Positions 16,253 through 23,355 of a DNA stretch of 64,000 nt are shown here, piece after piece (positions within the stretch are counted from its first letter, which is position 1; each line of letters starts with the position of its first letter). The notes below the pieces were generated by a model. That model searched no databases. It was given only the letters and a program-made list of their open reading frames with translations, and was not told the origin of the DNA. This DNA is from an uncultured Clostridia bacterium (GTDB lineage Bacteria > Bacillota > Clostridia > Christensenellales > Borkfalkiaceae). The stretch covers positions 65,159 to 129,158 of the forward strand of contig CAKQRD010000008.1 of assembly GCA_934271275.1 (NCBI GenBank). Direction: 5' to 3'. The translations under genes and the position numbers were made by a program.

Positions 16253-18040
16253 ATGAAAACTCGCGGCGCAAATACCAAAAAGGGCGCGTTATCTTGGTTA
16301 TATAAGAATTCCAAAGGTCAGCAGGGCAAAATGCTGTGCCTGATTCTTTCCAACGCCTTTTTATCCGTTCTGTCCGTCGCCTTCGCTTTCGCCGTGAAAG
16401 CCGTCATCGACGGCGCGGTCGGGCGCGACAAGGATAAGCTCGTTTTCGGGATTATCTTTATAATTTCTATCGTTATTCTGCAATTTATTTTCAGGCTCAT
16501 AACGGGCGGGCTTATCGAAAACATCAGGGGAAAGCTCGAAATCGCCTATAAATCGCGCATTTTTTCTAAAATTTTAACCAAAAAATACGCCGCGATACAA
16601 GAGTATCACAGCGGCGAGCTGATGAACCGCTTAACTCAGGACGTTTCCGTCGTTGCGGACGGCGTCACCTCTATCGTGCCTTCGGTGGCGGCTTCGGTCG
16701 TGCGGCTTATCTGCGCGGTCGCGGCTCTCGTCGCGCTCGACTGGATTTTCGCGATAGCGTTCGTCGTTGCGGGCGCGCTCGTGTTCATAATTCTCGGCGT
16801 GCTGCGCGGGAAGCTTAAAAGTCTGCACAAAAAGTCTTTGGAATCGGACGGCGCGGTGCGTTCGTTTATGCAGGAAAGCGTGGAAAACTCGCTCGCGTTA
16901 AAGGTTTTTTCGATAAACGACAAGATAGAGAAAAAGTCCGACGAGCTGCAAAACGAGAATTTCAGGTGGAAAATGCGCCGCAAAAATTACGCGGTGTTCG
17001 GTTCTGCCGCCTATAACCTTATATTCAGCGCGGGGTATCTGTTCGCGCTCATTTACGGCGGAGCGTGCATATTTAACGGCACGGGGCTTACTTACGGCGA
17101 CCTCTCCGCAATTTTACAGCTCGTGAACAACGTGCAGGTGCCGTTCGCTTCGCTTTCTTCCGCATTCCCCAAATACTACGCGATGATTGCTTCTGCCGAG
17201 CGGCTTATTGAAATAGAACGGCTCGAAGAAGAGACCGTCGGCGAAATCGAGACGGCAACCGCGGGTGCGGCGGGCGGCAAAGAAGGCGGCGAAAAGGCAG
17301 AAAAGGTCGGCGCGGCGGGAAAAACCGCAACGAAAAAAGACGCGGCAAGGCTTTACGGCGAAATGCGCGCGATAGTCGCGGAAGATTTAAGCTTTTCCTA
17401 CGGCAGAGAGCAGGTCTTTAAGGGGGCTTACGCAAGGATAGAAAAGGGCGATTTCGTCGCGGTGACGGGGGCTTCCGGCATAGGCAAAAGCACGTTCGTC
17501 AAGCTGATGCTCGGCGTATACGATTTGGGCGGCGGCGAAATTTATTTCGATACCGAAAACGGAAAAATACCCGCAAACGCTTCCACGCGCGCGCTGTTTT
17601 CTTACGTTCCGCAGGGGAATATGCTGTTTTCGGGAACGCTTCTCGAAAACGTGACTTTTATCAACGAGAAAGCGACGGACGAAGAGATTGCCCGCGCGCT
17701 CGAAATAGGGTGCGTCAAGGACTTTTTGTGCGAGCTGCCCGAGGGGCTTAACACCAAGGTCGGCGAAAACGGCGTGGGGCTTTCCGAAGGGCAGATTCAG
17801 AGAGTGGCGATTGCACGCGCGGTGCTGACGGGCGCGCCGATAATTCTCCTCGACGAAGCCACGAGCGCGCTCGACGCGGAAACCGAGCTGAAAGTTTTGC
17901 GCGGTTTGAAGAGGCTTGAAGACAAAACGCTTATATTCATATCGCACAAAGCCGCCGCGCTTTCCATATGCAACAAGGAACTGCGCGTGTCTCGCGGAAA
18001 ATTCGCGATAAAAGAACTGAAAAACGAGACGGAGGGCTAA
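16253..18040 (+). CDS. ABC exporter, fused permease and ATPase
   Basis: A 595-aa half transporter of the MsbA/LmrA type. Residues 20-320 hold about six membrane helices; the C-terminal ATPase has Walker A GASGIGKST, Q-loop, signature LSEGQIQRVAIARA, Walker B IILLDEATSALD and H-loop ISHK. A low-complexity Gly/Ala/Lys linker (about residues 332-365) joins the domains and is unusual. The frame opens at 16106, but MKTRGANTKKG at 16253 is the likely start because the promoter -10 box lies just before it. It works as a homodimer, since no partner half is adjacent. Two Wzz-type genes follow within 10 bp, suggesting a role in surface polymers or lipids; substrate unknown. Confidence 0.88.
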   Translation: MKTRGANTKKGALSWLYKNSKGQQGKMLCLILSNAFLSVLSVAFAFAVKAVIDGAVGRDKDKLVFGIIFIISIVILQFIFRLITGGLIENIRGKLEIAYKSRIFSKILTKKYAAIQEYHSGELMNRLTQDVSVVADGVTSIVPSVAASVVRLICAVAALVALDWIFAIAFVVAGALVFIILGVLRGKLKSLHKKSLESDGAVRSFMQESVENSLALKVFSINDKIEKKSDELQNENFRWKMRRKNYAVFGSAAYNLIFSAGYLFALIYGGACIFNGTGLTYGDLSAILQLVNNVQVPFASLSSAFPKYYAMIASAERLIEIERLEEETVGEIETATAGAAGGKEGGEKAEKVGAAGKTATKKDAARLYGEMRAIVAEDLSFSYGREQVFKGAYARIEKGDFVAVTGASGIGKSTFVKLMLGVYDLGGGEIYFDTENGKIPANASTRALFSYVPQGNMLFSGTLLENVTFINEKATDEEIARALEIGCVKDFLCELPEGLNTKVGENGVGLSEGQIQRVAIARAVLTGAPIILLDEATSALDAETELKVLRGLKRLEDKTLIFISHKAAALSICNKELRVSRGKFAIKELKNETEG

Positions 18041-18049
18041 ACGGAGCGA

Positions 18050-18856
18050 ATGAACGGCAAAAAAGAGGGCTTGGATTTAAAGAGCTTTTTTGAAATATTA
18101 AGGCGTTATATAGTGGTTATTATATGCGTCGTGGCGGCGAGCGCGGCGGTGGGTACGGCGGCGGCTTATTTACGCAAGCCTTCTTACACCGCGAGCGAAC
18201 TCGTGAACTACGTCGCGATTATAGAGGGCGACACCACCGCGACTAAAAACAATTCCGCAATGACCACTTATCTTGCCACCGTCGTAGATTTTTGCGATAC
18301 GGGCATAGTGGTTGACCGCGCGAATTATTATTACGAAAAATACCTCGAAGAATACGCGGCGCAGGGCAAAACCCTCGGCGAGTTTATAGAAAGCGTCAGA
18401 GAAAACGACGATTACGAGGAAAAGCTTGCGGCGGGGAACGCTACGGCGCGCGAAAAGTATATTTCGGCGGGGAATATAAAATCCGTCCATAACGACGACG
18501 AAACCGTGAGCGTGTACTCGTTTACGGTGTCCTTGACGGACGGGAACGAGACGGGCGCGAGAGAAAAGCTCCGCGTGCTGATACTCGCTTACGATCTGGA
18601 ACTTCGCAGTTATTTTACGGGACTTAAAACCTACGTCAACGAAACGGTGGAAAACGAGCGTGACGTAGCGGTAAAAGCGGACGTTTCCAAAACTAAAATA
18701 ATACTTTTATCCGTTCTCGTCGGCGGTGTGCTGGCGGTTGCCGCGGCGTACCTGTTGTACGTTTCGGACGGAACGATAAGGAGCAAAGAGGAGCTTGAAC
18801 GGCTTACGGGTACGAAGCTTTTGGGTTACGTCAGAAAAACGGGGGAGAAAGCGTGA
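18050..18856 (+). CDS. Wzz/YveK-type chain-length determinant protein 1
   Basis: A 268-aa membrane protein with the polysaccharide co-polymerase layout: N-terminal helix (about residues 21-41) preceded by DLKSFFEILRRY, an extracytoplasmic middle region, and a second helix near 222-243 followed by SDGTIRSKEELERLTGTKLLG, the typical Wzz C-terminus. In Gram-positive CapA/CpsC systems this partners a separate tyrosine kinase (CapB/CpsD). No kinase or glycosyltransferase is adjacent. GGAG lies upstream. It overlaps the next gene, a second Wzz-like protein. Confidence 0.82.
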   Translation: MNGKKEGLDLKSFFEILRRYIVVIICVVAASAAVGTAAAYLRKPSYTASELVNYVAIIEGDTTATKNNSAMTTYLATVVDFCDTGIVVDRANYYYEKYLEEYAAQGKTLGEFIESVRENDDYEEKLAAGNATAREKYISAGNIKSVHNDDETVSVYSFTVSLTDGNETGAREKLRVLILAYDLELRSYFTGLKTYVNETVENERDVAVKADVSKTKIILLSVLVGGVLAVAAAYLLYVSDGTIRSKEELERLTGTKLLGYVRKTGEKA

Positions 18857-19731
18857 TGGAAGAAAAATTTTACGACGGCAACGGCTGTAACGGCGGGAGC
18901 TACGGCAACGGCGTGAACGGCGGGAACTGCGGAAGCGGCGGAAGCTACGGAAACTGCGATTGCTCGGCAGAAAACGCCGTGGGTGGCGTCGTCGTCAGCG
19001 GCTTAGAAAACAGCTTCGGAAACGACGGCAACGACGGAATCGGCGAAGAGAAACGCTTCCCCGTGGTTAAGATTCTGCTTAAAAGAATATGGTTTATAAT
19101 CTGCGCGGTCGTGATAGGCGCGGCGGCGGGGCTGTGTTACGCGCTGTTCGCGCGCGGCACGGTGTACACCGCAAAAACGGACGTTATACTCATAACGCAA
19201 ATACTGTACCCCTCGGAAAGCGGCGAATACATTTCGGTCAGGGATAACCTGAATTTCGCAAGGGTATATCTGCCGACGCTCGCGACGAACGTCGTTTCTC
19301 CCGTGTACGTCAACGAAGCGAACAGAATTTATAACGAAGCCGCGGGCAAGACTGACGAAAAATCGGTGTCGGGTAGCGCGATAAAGGTCGATTACGGCGA
19401 AGAAAGCCTTATTTTTTCCGTTTCTTATACCGATAAAGACGAAAAGGCGGCGGCAGAAAAGCTTGACGCGCTTATAGAGAGTATGCGCAGAAACACCGTC
19501 AACTTTATGGGGGCTTCTAAATCGGAAATACGCAAGGTTCAGGACGAAGCGACGGTTACGGCGGACGACGGCGTGCTTAAATTTTCGCTCATAGGCTTGG
19601 CGGCGGGACTCGTTCTCGGCGTGGGCGCGGTGTTCCTGTTGTATTTTGCGGATAACACCGTTAAGGACGCGGACGAACTGAAAGCCATTACGGGCGCGGA
19701 ACTTCTTGCAAAGGTCGATACGAAAAATTAA
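18856..19731 (+). CDS. Wzz/YveK-type protein 2 with Gly/Asn-rich N-terminus
   Basis: A 291-aa paralogue of the preceding protein. The first ~45 residues are a Gly/Asn/Cys-rich low-complexity segment (several NGG and CGSGGSYG units) and are followed by a Wzz-like module: a helix at about residues 74-97, an external domain, and a second helix at about 243-264 ending FADNTVKDADELKAITGAE. The ATG at 18856 overlaps the upstream stop (tgATG); a GTG at 18853 would add one residue. Two Wzz-like proteins in tandem could form a hetero-oligomer. Function in exopolysaccharide length control is inferred from fold only. Confidence 0.78.
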   Translation: MEEKFYDGNGCNGGSYGNGVNGGNCGSGGSYGNCDCSAENAVGGVVVSGLENSFGNDGNDGIGEEKRFPVVKILLKRIWFIICAVVIGAAAGLCYALFARGTVYTAKTDVILITQILYPSESGEYISVRDNLNFARVYLPTLATNVVSPVYVNEANRIYNEAAGKTDEKSVSGSAIKVDYGEESLIFSVSYTDKDEKAAAEKLDALIESMRRNTVNFMGASKSEIRKVQDEATVTADDGVLKFSLIGLAAGLVLGVGAVFLLYFADNTVKDADELKAITGAELLAKVDTKN

Positions 19732-19752
19732 AAATGAATATATAAAATTCTT

Positions 19753-19790
19753 ACGCCCGCCCCGAAAAACTTTCGGGGCGGGCGTATTAT
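19753..19790. terminator. Terminator between Wzz genes and RM module 1
   Basis: A 15-bp stem (19753-19767 with 19771-19785, loop of 3) separates the plus-strand exporter/Wzz operon from the convergent HNH gene. Confidence 0.8.
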
Positions 19791-19814
19791 AAAGTGATAA
19801 AGGGAATCAGGGGC

Positions 19815-20924
19815 TTATTTATCCGATTTTCTTCTGTTATGCTCCTTGCAAAGCATCTGACAGTTACCGACGTTTGTCTTGCCGCCCTCGCGCCACGGGG
19901 TTACGTGGTCGGCTTCCATTTCGGAAATATCGTAATGCGTTTTTTCTCGGTGTTCGGCAACGCATAAGGGGCAAATTCCCTTTTGCCGCTCGTAAACCTG
20001 CCGTTTTTCGTTTTCGGTAAACGCCCTTATATTTAAGAACTTTTCGTTACCCGATAAAAGGTATTCGTAAATACCCGAACGTTTGGTTATATCGTCGTCC
20101 TGCATAAGCTTAACGATTTTTGTTTCTAATTCCTGCGGGTTAAACGTTTTTTCGCCGTATGCGTTGTACATTAGCCCCCACGGCAAACCTTTCATTTCTT
20201 TTCGGTAAACGGGGAAAATGGTTTGCGCCCAGTTTATTACCGACTGAAAATATTGCCATAAGGGCGTTGCGTGTGAGTCGTGCTGATGAGCGGACATATA
20301 ATCTTCTATTTTTATGCCTTCTTTTGCGGAAATCCACGATAAAACCGTTTCTAAATAGTCTTGCCGATTGACTTCGCCGTTTAAGTATTTGTTTGCGAGA
20401 AGATACGCCACACACCCGCTTTTAGAAAAATAACGTTTTGCGTCCGAAAGCCATTCGCCCGTGTAAACCGCGTTGCGAAGTTCCTGTTCTTTAAGCTGTA
20501 CCCCCGCAATATTGATTATTTTGAACCAGTCTAATTTTTCTTTGTCGTTTCCTTTGCAGACGTATATCATAAGCTCGTAGTCGAGAATCCGATTTTTTTC
20601 CGTTTCCGTAAGGTTATGAAAAGCGCGGCTGTTGATGGAAAAATCGCCGCTGACGTATTGACAGATGCTTATGGTGCGCTGTTGACCGTCGAGCAGCTCG
20701 TAACTTAGGTCGTCGCATTCCGCCCAGTACATAACGTTGAGCGGAAAGCTCTTTACGATAGTTTTTATAACGGCGTTTCGTTGCGCTTCTTTATAAACGA
20801 ATTCGCGTTGAAACGCAGGGCGGATATTGAGTTTGCCGCCGTAGCCCACTACGCCGTTTTCCTGACTGTCGGTATAGCCGTTTACGACGTCTCTTATTTT
20901 AATCTCGTGCAGTTCGATTTTCAT
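19815..20924 (-). CDS. DUF262-HNH endonuclease, RM-like module 1
   Basis: A 369-aa protein. The N-terminal DUF262 (GmrS/ParB-like nuclease) domain shows PAFQREFVY at about residue 36 and the signature LLDGQQRTISICQYV at about residue 77, associated with nucleotide binding or hydrolysis. The C-terminus is an HNH nuclease: a CPLC pair, then EADHVTPWREGGKTNVGNCQ and CKEHN. DUF262 proteins are known restriction factors (GmrSD, BrxU, SspE). Its Shine-Dalgarno (AGGAGG) lies inside the 3' end of the upstream methyltransferase gene, 1 bp away, so the two are coupled. The pairing implies restriction either blocked by or dependent on the methylation. A paralogue lies at 61098-62270. Confidence 0.85.
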   Translation of the reverse strand: MKIELHEIKIRDVVNGYTDSQENGVVGYGGKLNIRPAFQREFVYKEAQRNAVIKTIVKSFPLNVMYWAECDDLSYELLDGQQRTISICQYVSGDFSINSRAFHNLTETEKNRILDYELMIYVCKGNDKEKLDWFKIINIAGVQLKEQELRNAVYTGEWLSDAKRYFSKSGCVAYLLANKYLNGEVNRQDYLETVLSWISAKEGIKIEDYMSAHQHDSHATPLWQYFQSVINWAQTIFPVYRKEMKGLPWGLMYNAYGEKTFNPQELETKIVKLMQDDDITKRSGIYEYLLSGNEKFLNIRAFTENEKRQVYERQKGICPLCVAEHREKTHYDISEMEADHVTPWREGGKTNVGNCQMLCKEHNRRKSDK

Positions 20925-20925
20925 A

Positions 20926-21981
20926 CTATTTTTTCCTCCTGATGATTATTCTGAAATATTTTGCCACACCGTTTACGTTGCAAGTATGGGAATGAGTTTT
21001 TCTGACTTTTTCGTTTGTTCCGAAAGTGTCGAACAGCGAATATCTGTTAATTGCGTCAACGATTTCGTATTGTTCGGGATTATATTTATCAAGAAAGGTA
21101 ATCGGAACGCCCATCAAATCGTCGTAATCATACGGAATATCGGCGGTTCTGTCTACGTTAATCGCGTCGTAATTATCAAATTTAGGATAATCTTCGGGGA
21201 TATATTTTCTATAAAGCGGCAAAAATTCGTGCCTTTTTGTTGTTTCTAAATTAGTAAACCAAGTGATTGAAGGAACTTTGCCAAACTTTTTTCCGTTTTT
21301 TTCTATGCCCTTGTAGCTATTGGGAATCTCAAATTCCAGTGTTTTATTAAAAATATAACCGCCCCAAATATTTTCATATTTTATAAGCTTAAAAATTTCC
21401 TTATATGTGATAGCGTTGACGTTGCCTATTATTAAAAATTTTTTACCGTATTCGATAAGTTGCGCAACGTAATCGCGAAAAAGCGAAAACGGGGGATTCG
21501 TTACAACTATATCCGATTCTTTGAGTAACTCTATACATTCCTGCGAGCGGAAATCCCCGTCGCCATTTAATATCGAAAGCGAGTTTTTGTCGTTTTTTAA
21601 AAGATATTCCACGTCCGACAGGTCTACCGCGCCGTCTCCGTTATAATCGAGTACTTCGGTTATCTCTATTTTATACGGAGGTTTTCCGCCCTCCTTTTTT
21701 ACTATAACGTTGGAATTATCGAGGAGCGACAGCTGTTCGTATGCGACGGGAGAGGTCTCGTAAGAAGTGCAGATAAGTTTTTTTAAGCCGAGGTAATTGA
21801 AATTCATTGCGAAATACTTGAAAAAATTGCTTTCAAACGGGTCGTCGCAGTTACAAAATACCGTTTTTCCCTCGAATTCTTTTTTATAATGCTTTAATTC
21901 GTTTTCAATGTCAATAAGCTGCGTGTAGAACTCGTCGTTTTTTGCTTTATCGGCTTTTCTTAAACTTGCATTCCCCGCCAT
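20926..21981 (-). CDS. EcoRI-type adenine-specific DNA methyltransferase, module 1
   Basis: A 351-aa protein of the EcoRI methyltransferase family (N6-adenine, S-adenosylmethionine-dependent). Visible motifs are the N-terminal KNDEFYTQ, VFCNCDDP (family N-terminal block), the catalytic motif IV VVTNPPFSLF at about residues 159-168, and GDFRSQECIELL before it. A DYNGDGAVDLSDVEYLL segment at about residues 112-128 looks like a dockerin/EF-hand calcium loop and is absent from the module 2 paralogue. The ATG has AAAGGAGTG upstream. It is first in its operon, 45-50 nt after the terminator of structured RNA copy B. DNA is more AT-rich than neighbours, suggesting horizontal transfer. Confidence 0.87.
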   Translation of the reverse strand: MAGNASLRKADKAKNDEFYTQLIDIENELKHYKKEFEGKTVFCNCDDPFESNFFKYFAMNFNYLGLKKLICTSYETSPVAYEQLSLLDNSNVIVKKEGGKPPYKIEITEVLDYNGDGAVDLSDVEYLLKNDKNSLSILNGDGDFRSQECIELLKESDIVVTNPPFSLFRDYVAQLIEYGKKFLIIGNVNAITYKEIFKLIKYENIWGGYIFNKTLEFEIPNSYKGIEKNGKKFGKVPSITWFTNLETTKRHEFLPLYRKYIPEDYPKFDNYDAINVDRTADIPYDYDDLMGVPITFLDKYNPEQYEIVDAINRYSLFDTFGTNEKVRKTHSHTCNVNGVAKYFRIIIRRKK

Positions 21982-22025
21982 AACCTCGGCACTCCTTTAA
22001 GTAAAAATAAAGTCGCACCGTTTAA

Positions 22026-22223
22026 AAATAAAAAGTGCGCCAACCGAAGTCAACGCACCTAAAACGCAGACCTCAGAAGTCGCCAAACCAACCAAAAGAG
22101 TAAGGAATATTCACATTACCACAATGGAGGAAATCTGCATTTTAACAAATCTACACATTGTAGTAATGCTTAAAAAAGGTATAAATATTCCATTTACCCT
22201 TAAAGTTATTCAGTTGGTTTGGC
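22026..22223 (-). ncRNA. Structured RNA, copy B (candidate leader or sRNA, new family)
   Basis: About 198 nt on the minus strand with the same plan as copy A. P1 pairs 22213-22223 with 22082-22092 (11 perfect pairs). P2 pairs aGGGTAA and GGAATATT segments with AATATTCC and TTACTCT. P3 pairs 22156-22168 with 22114-22126 (13 pairs, one G-U). The apical loop (about 22129-22143) pairs with the tail 22058-22074 through 13-15 bp, a pseudoknot. A terminator with UUCG loop (about 22034-22059) and T run follows. Helix sequences differ from copy A but pairing is kept. The methyltransferase gene starts about 45-50 nt downstream on the same strand. Confidence 0.75.
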
Positions 22224-22230
22224 ATTTTTC

Positions 22231-22259
22231 AGTATAGCACGGTTTTAATTTTTAGGCAA
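22231..22259 (-). promoter_or_regulatory. Promoter of structured RNA copy B (minus strand)
   Basis: On the minus strand TTGCCT (22259-22254), 17 bp, TATACT (22236-22231), with the start predicted 7-8 nt before the first P1 base. The gtgctata sequence around the -10 is shared with copy A. Confidence 0.78.
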
Positions 22260-22381
22260 TCGTTTTTCGCGATTTATTGCGGGCAAAGGCGCGATTTTTG
22301 CGGAAATAACGACAAAAAACCGTTATGTTTTGTCGAAATAAGGCATAAAATGTATTATCCGAAAAATTTGGGGGATAATAT

Positions 22382-22642
22382 ATGAAAGACGATATTTACG
22401 GGAGAGTGCTGGAAGAAGCGTATTATATCGCGGAGACGGGCGCGACGGTTCGCGCGGCGGCAAAGGTTTTTCACGTTTCTAAATCTACTGTGCATAAAGA
22501 CGTGACGGAGCGGCTCGTTAAAATAGACAAAACGCTTTTCGTCAGGGTTAAGGTTACCTTGGAAAAGAACCTTGCCGAAAGGCATTTGCGGGGCGGCGAG
22601 GCTACGAGGCAAAAATATATCCGCGAGCGCGCTCTTTCCTGA
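22382..22642 (+). CDS. spoIIID: Sporulation transcriptional regulator SpoIIID
   Basis: An 86-aa helix-turn-helix DNA-binding protein, full length for the family. The HTH region VRAAAKVFHVSKSTVHKDVTER and the C-terminal basic stretch HLRGGEATRQKY match SpoIIID closely. In Bacillus and Clostridium it acts in the mother cell to activate or repress sigma-E genes and to help switch to sigma-K. GGGGGAT precedes the ATG. A CATAAAAT at 22344-22351 resembles a sigma-E -10 box, but no convincing -35 is seen. This is the best evidence in the window that the organism makes endospores. Confidence 0.93.
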   Translation: MKDDIYGRVLEEAYYIAETGATVRAAAKVFHVSKSTVHKDVTERLVKIDKTLFVRVKVTLEKNLAERHLRGGEATRQKYIRERALS

Positions 22643-22871
22643 ATTTATCGGGGTTGCGCGCTTGACAAGCGCGCCGACAAAGTTGTAAAATAAGCGTGAA
22701 CCTGCACGGGAAGGCTTTTCTGACCGCAAAGGGGATAACGCAAAGAATTTTTTCTTAAAGTCCTTGACTTTAAGAGCTTTTTGGTTTTTCCCCTTCGGCA
22801 GTTCGCCGCAGGGGAATTTTTTTGTTGATTCGGCGGCGTATGCGGCGTCTGTCGGCGGGAAAGATATTGAA

Positions 22872-22897
22872 CGGCGGGAGCAAGCCCCCGCCCTACG
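22872..22897. repeat. GC-rich hairpin repeat, copy 1
   Basis: ggcgggagcaagcccccgcc core followed by ctacg. The arms pair (ggcggg / cccgcc). Copies: 23159-23184, 46654-46679 (inverted), 47042-47067. Confidence 0.85.
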
Positions 22898-22970
22898 AGG
22901 CGTGAGAAGTTGCCCCGCCCTACGGAGCGTATACAGCAGAATGAGAAAAAATCCCTGCACCACACAAAGA

Positions 22971-22993
22971 GTATACAGTTTGTAACTGTATAC
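22971..22993. repeat. GTATACAG palindromic repeat, copy 1
   Basis: A perfect 23-bp palindrome with arms gtatacagtt / aactgtatac around TGT. Further copies at 23189, 23249, 39622, 46629 and 47100. Confidence 0.88.
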
Positions 22994-23017
22994 AATGTTT
23001 AACGCATAGTAAATTGT

Positions 23018-23124
23018 GTCATTCTGAGATGAGCTTGCGTAGACAAGCCCGCGAAGAATCTTGAAAGCTACTTGTGTGCAAAGATTCTTCGTAAGAAATG
23101 GCAAGAAGCAGGTCTCAGAATGAC
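23018..23124. repeat. GTCATTCTGAG terminal inverted repeat element, copy 3
   Basis: Perfect 11-bp inverted termini (23018-23028 and 23114-23124) and the inner gaagaatct / agattcttc pair, 107 bp in all. Confidence 0.85.
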
Positions 23125-23158
23125 AGAACAAAAGTTTGTGCTTAAAGAATTTTCGGAA

Positions 23159-23184
23159 CGGCGGGAGCAAGCCCCCGCCCTACG
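23159..23184. repeat. GC-rich hairpin repeat, copy 2
   Basis: Identical over 26 bp to the copy at 22872-22897; followed directly by a GTATACAG palindrome (23189-23210). Confidence 0.85.
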
Positions 23185-23188
23185 GGGT

Positions 23189-23267
23189 GTATACAGTTTA
23201 TAACTGTGTGGAAAACTTAAAATAAGAGCAGTATTTTATAAAAACCTTTATACAGTTTATAACTGTG
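23189..23267. repeat. GTATACAG palindromic repeat, copies 2 and 3
   Basis: Imperfect palindromes at 23189-23210 and 23249-23267, both with the core tatacagtttataactgtg. Confidence 0.8.
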
Positions 23268-23355
23268 CAAAACGTTTTAATCAAAAAATATAAACATAAG
23301 CAAAAGCGAAAGCGTTTAAAACAGTAAAATACGATAAAAATCATAGGAGAACTAT

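Larger units (their letters stand above)
22643..23355. other. 713-bp repeat-rich gap between spoIIID and the SsuABC-type operon
   Basis: No convincing gene. It contains a palindrome at 22656-22674 (gcgcgcttgacaagcgcgc), two copies of a GC-rich hairpin repeat (22872-22897, 23159-23184), three copies of a GTATACAG palindrome (22971-22993, 23189-23210, 23249-23267), and one GTCATTCTGAG element (23018-23124). Open frames on both strands here are translated repeat. Confidence 0.8.

Noticed and set aside
22355..23170. 271-codon minus frame over spoIIID and repeats
   Set aside because: It is antisense to spoIIID and otherwise made of repeat DNA.
23200..23355. Riboswitch (TPP or similar) upstream of the NMT1/SsuA-type operon
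   Set aside because: No CTGAGA/ACCTGA-type core or other known aptamer signature; only palindromic repeats and an AT-rich stretch.
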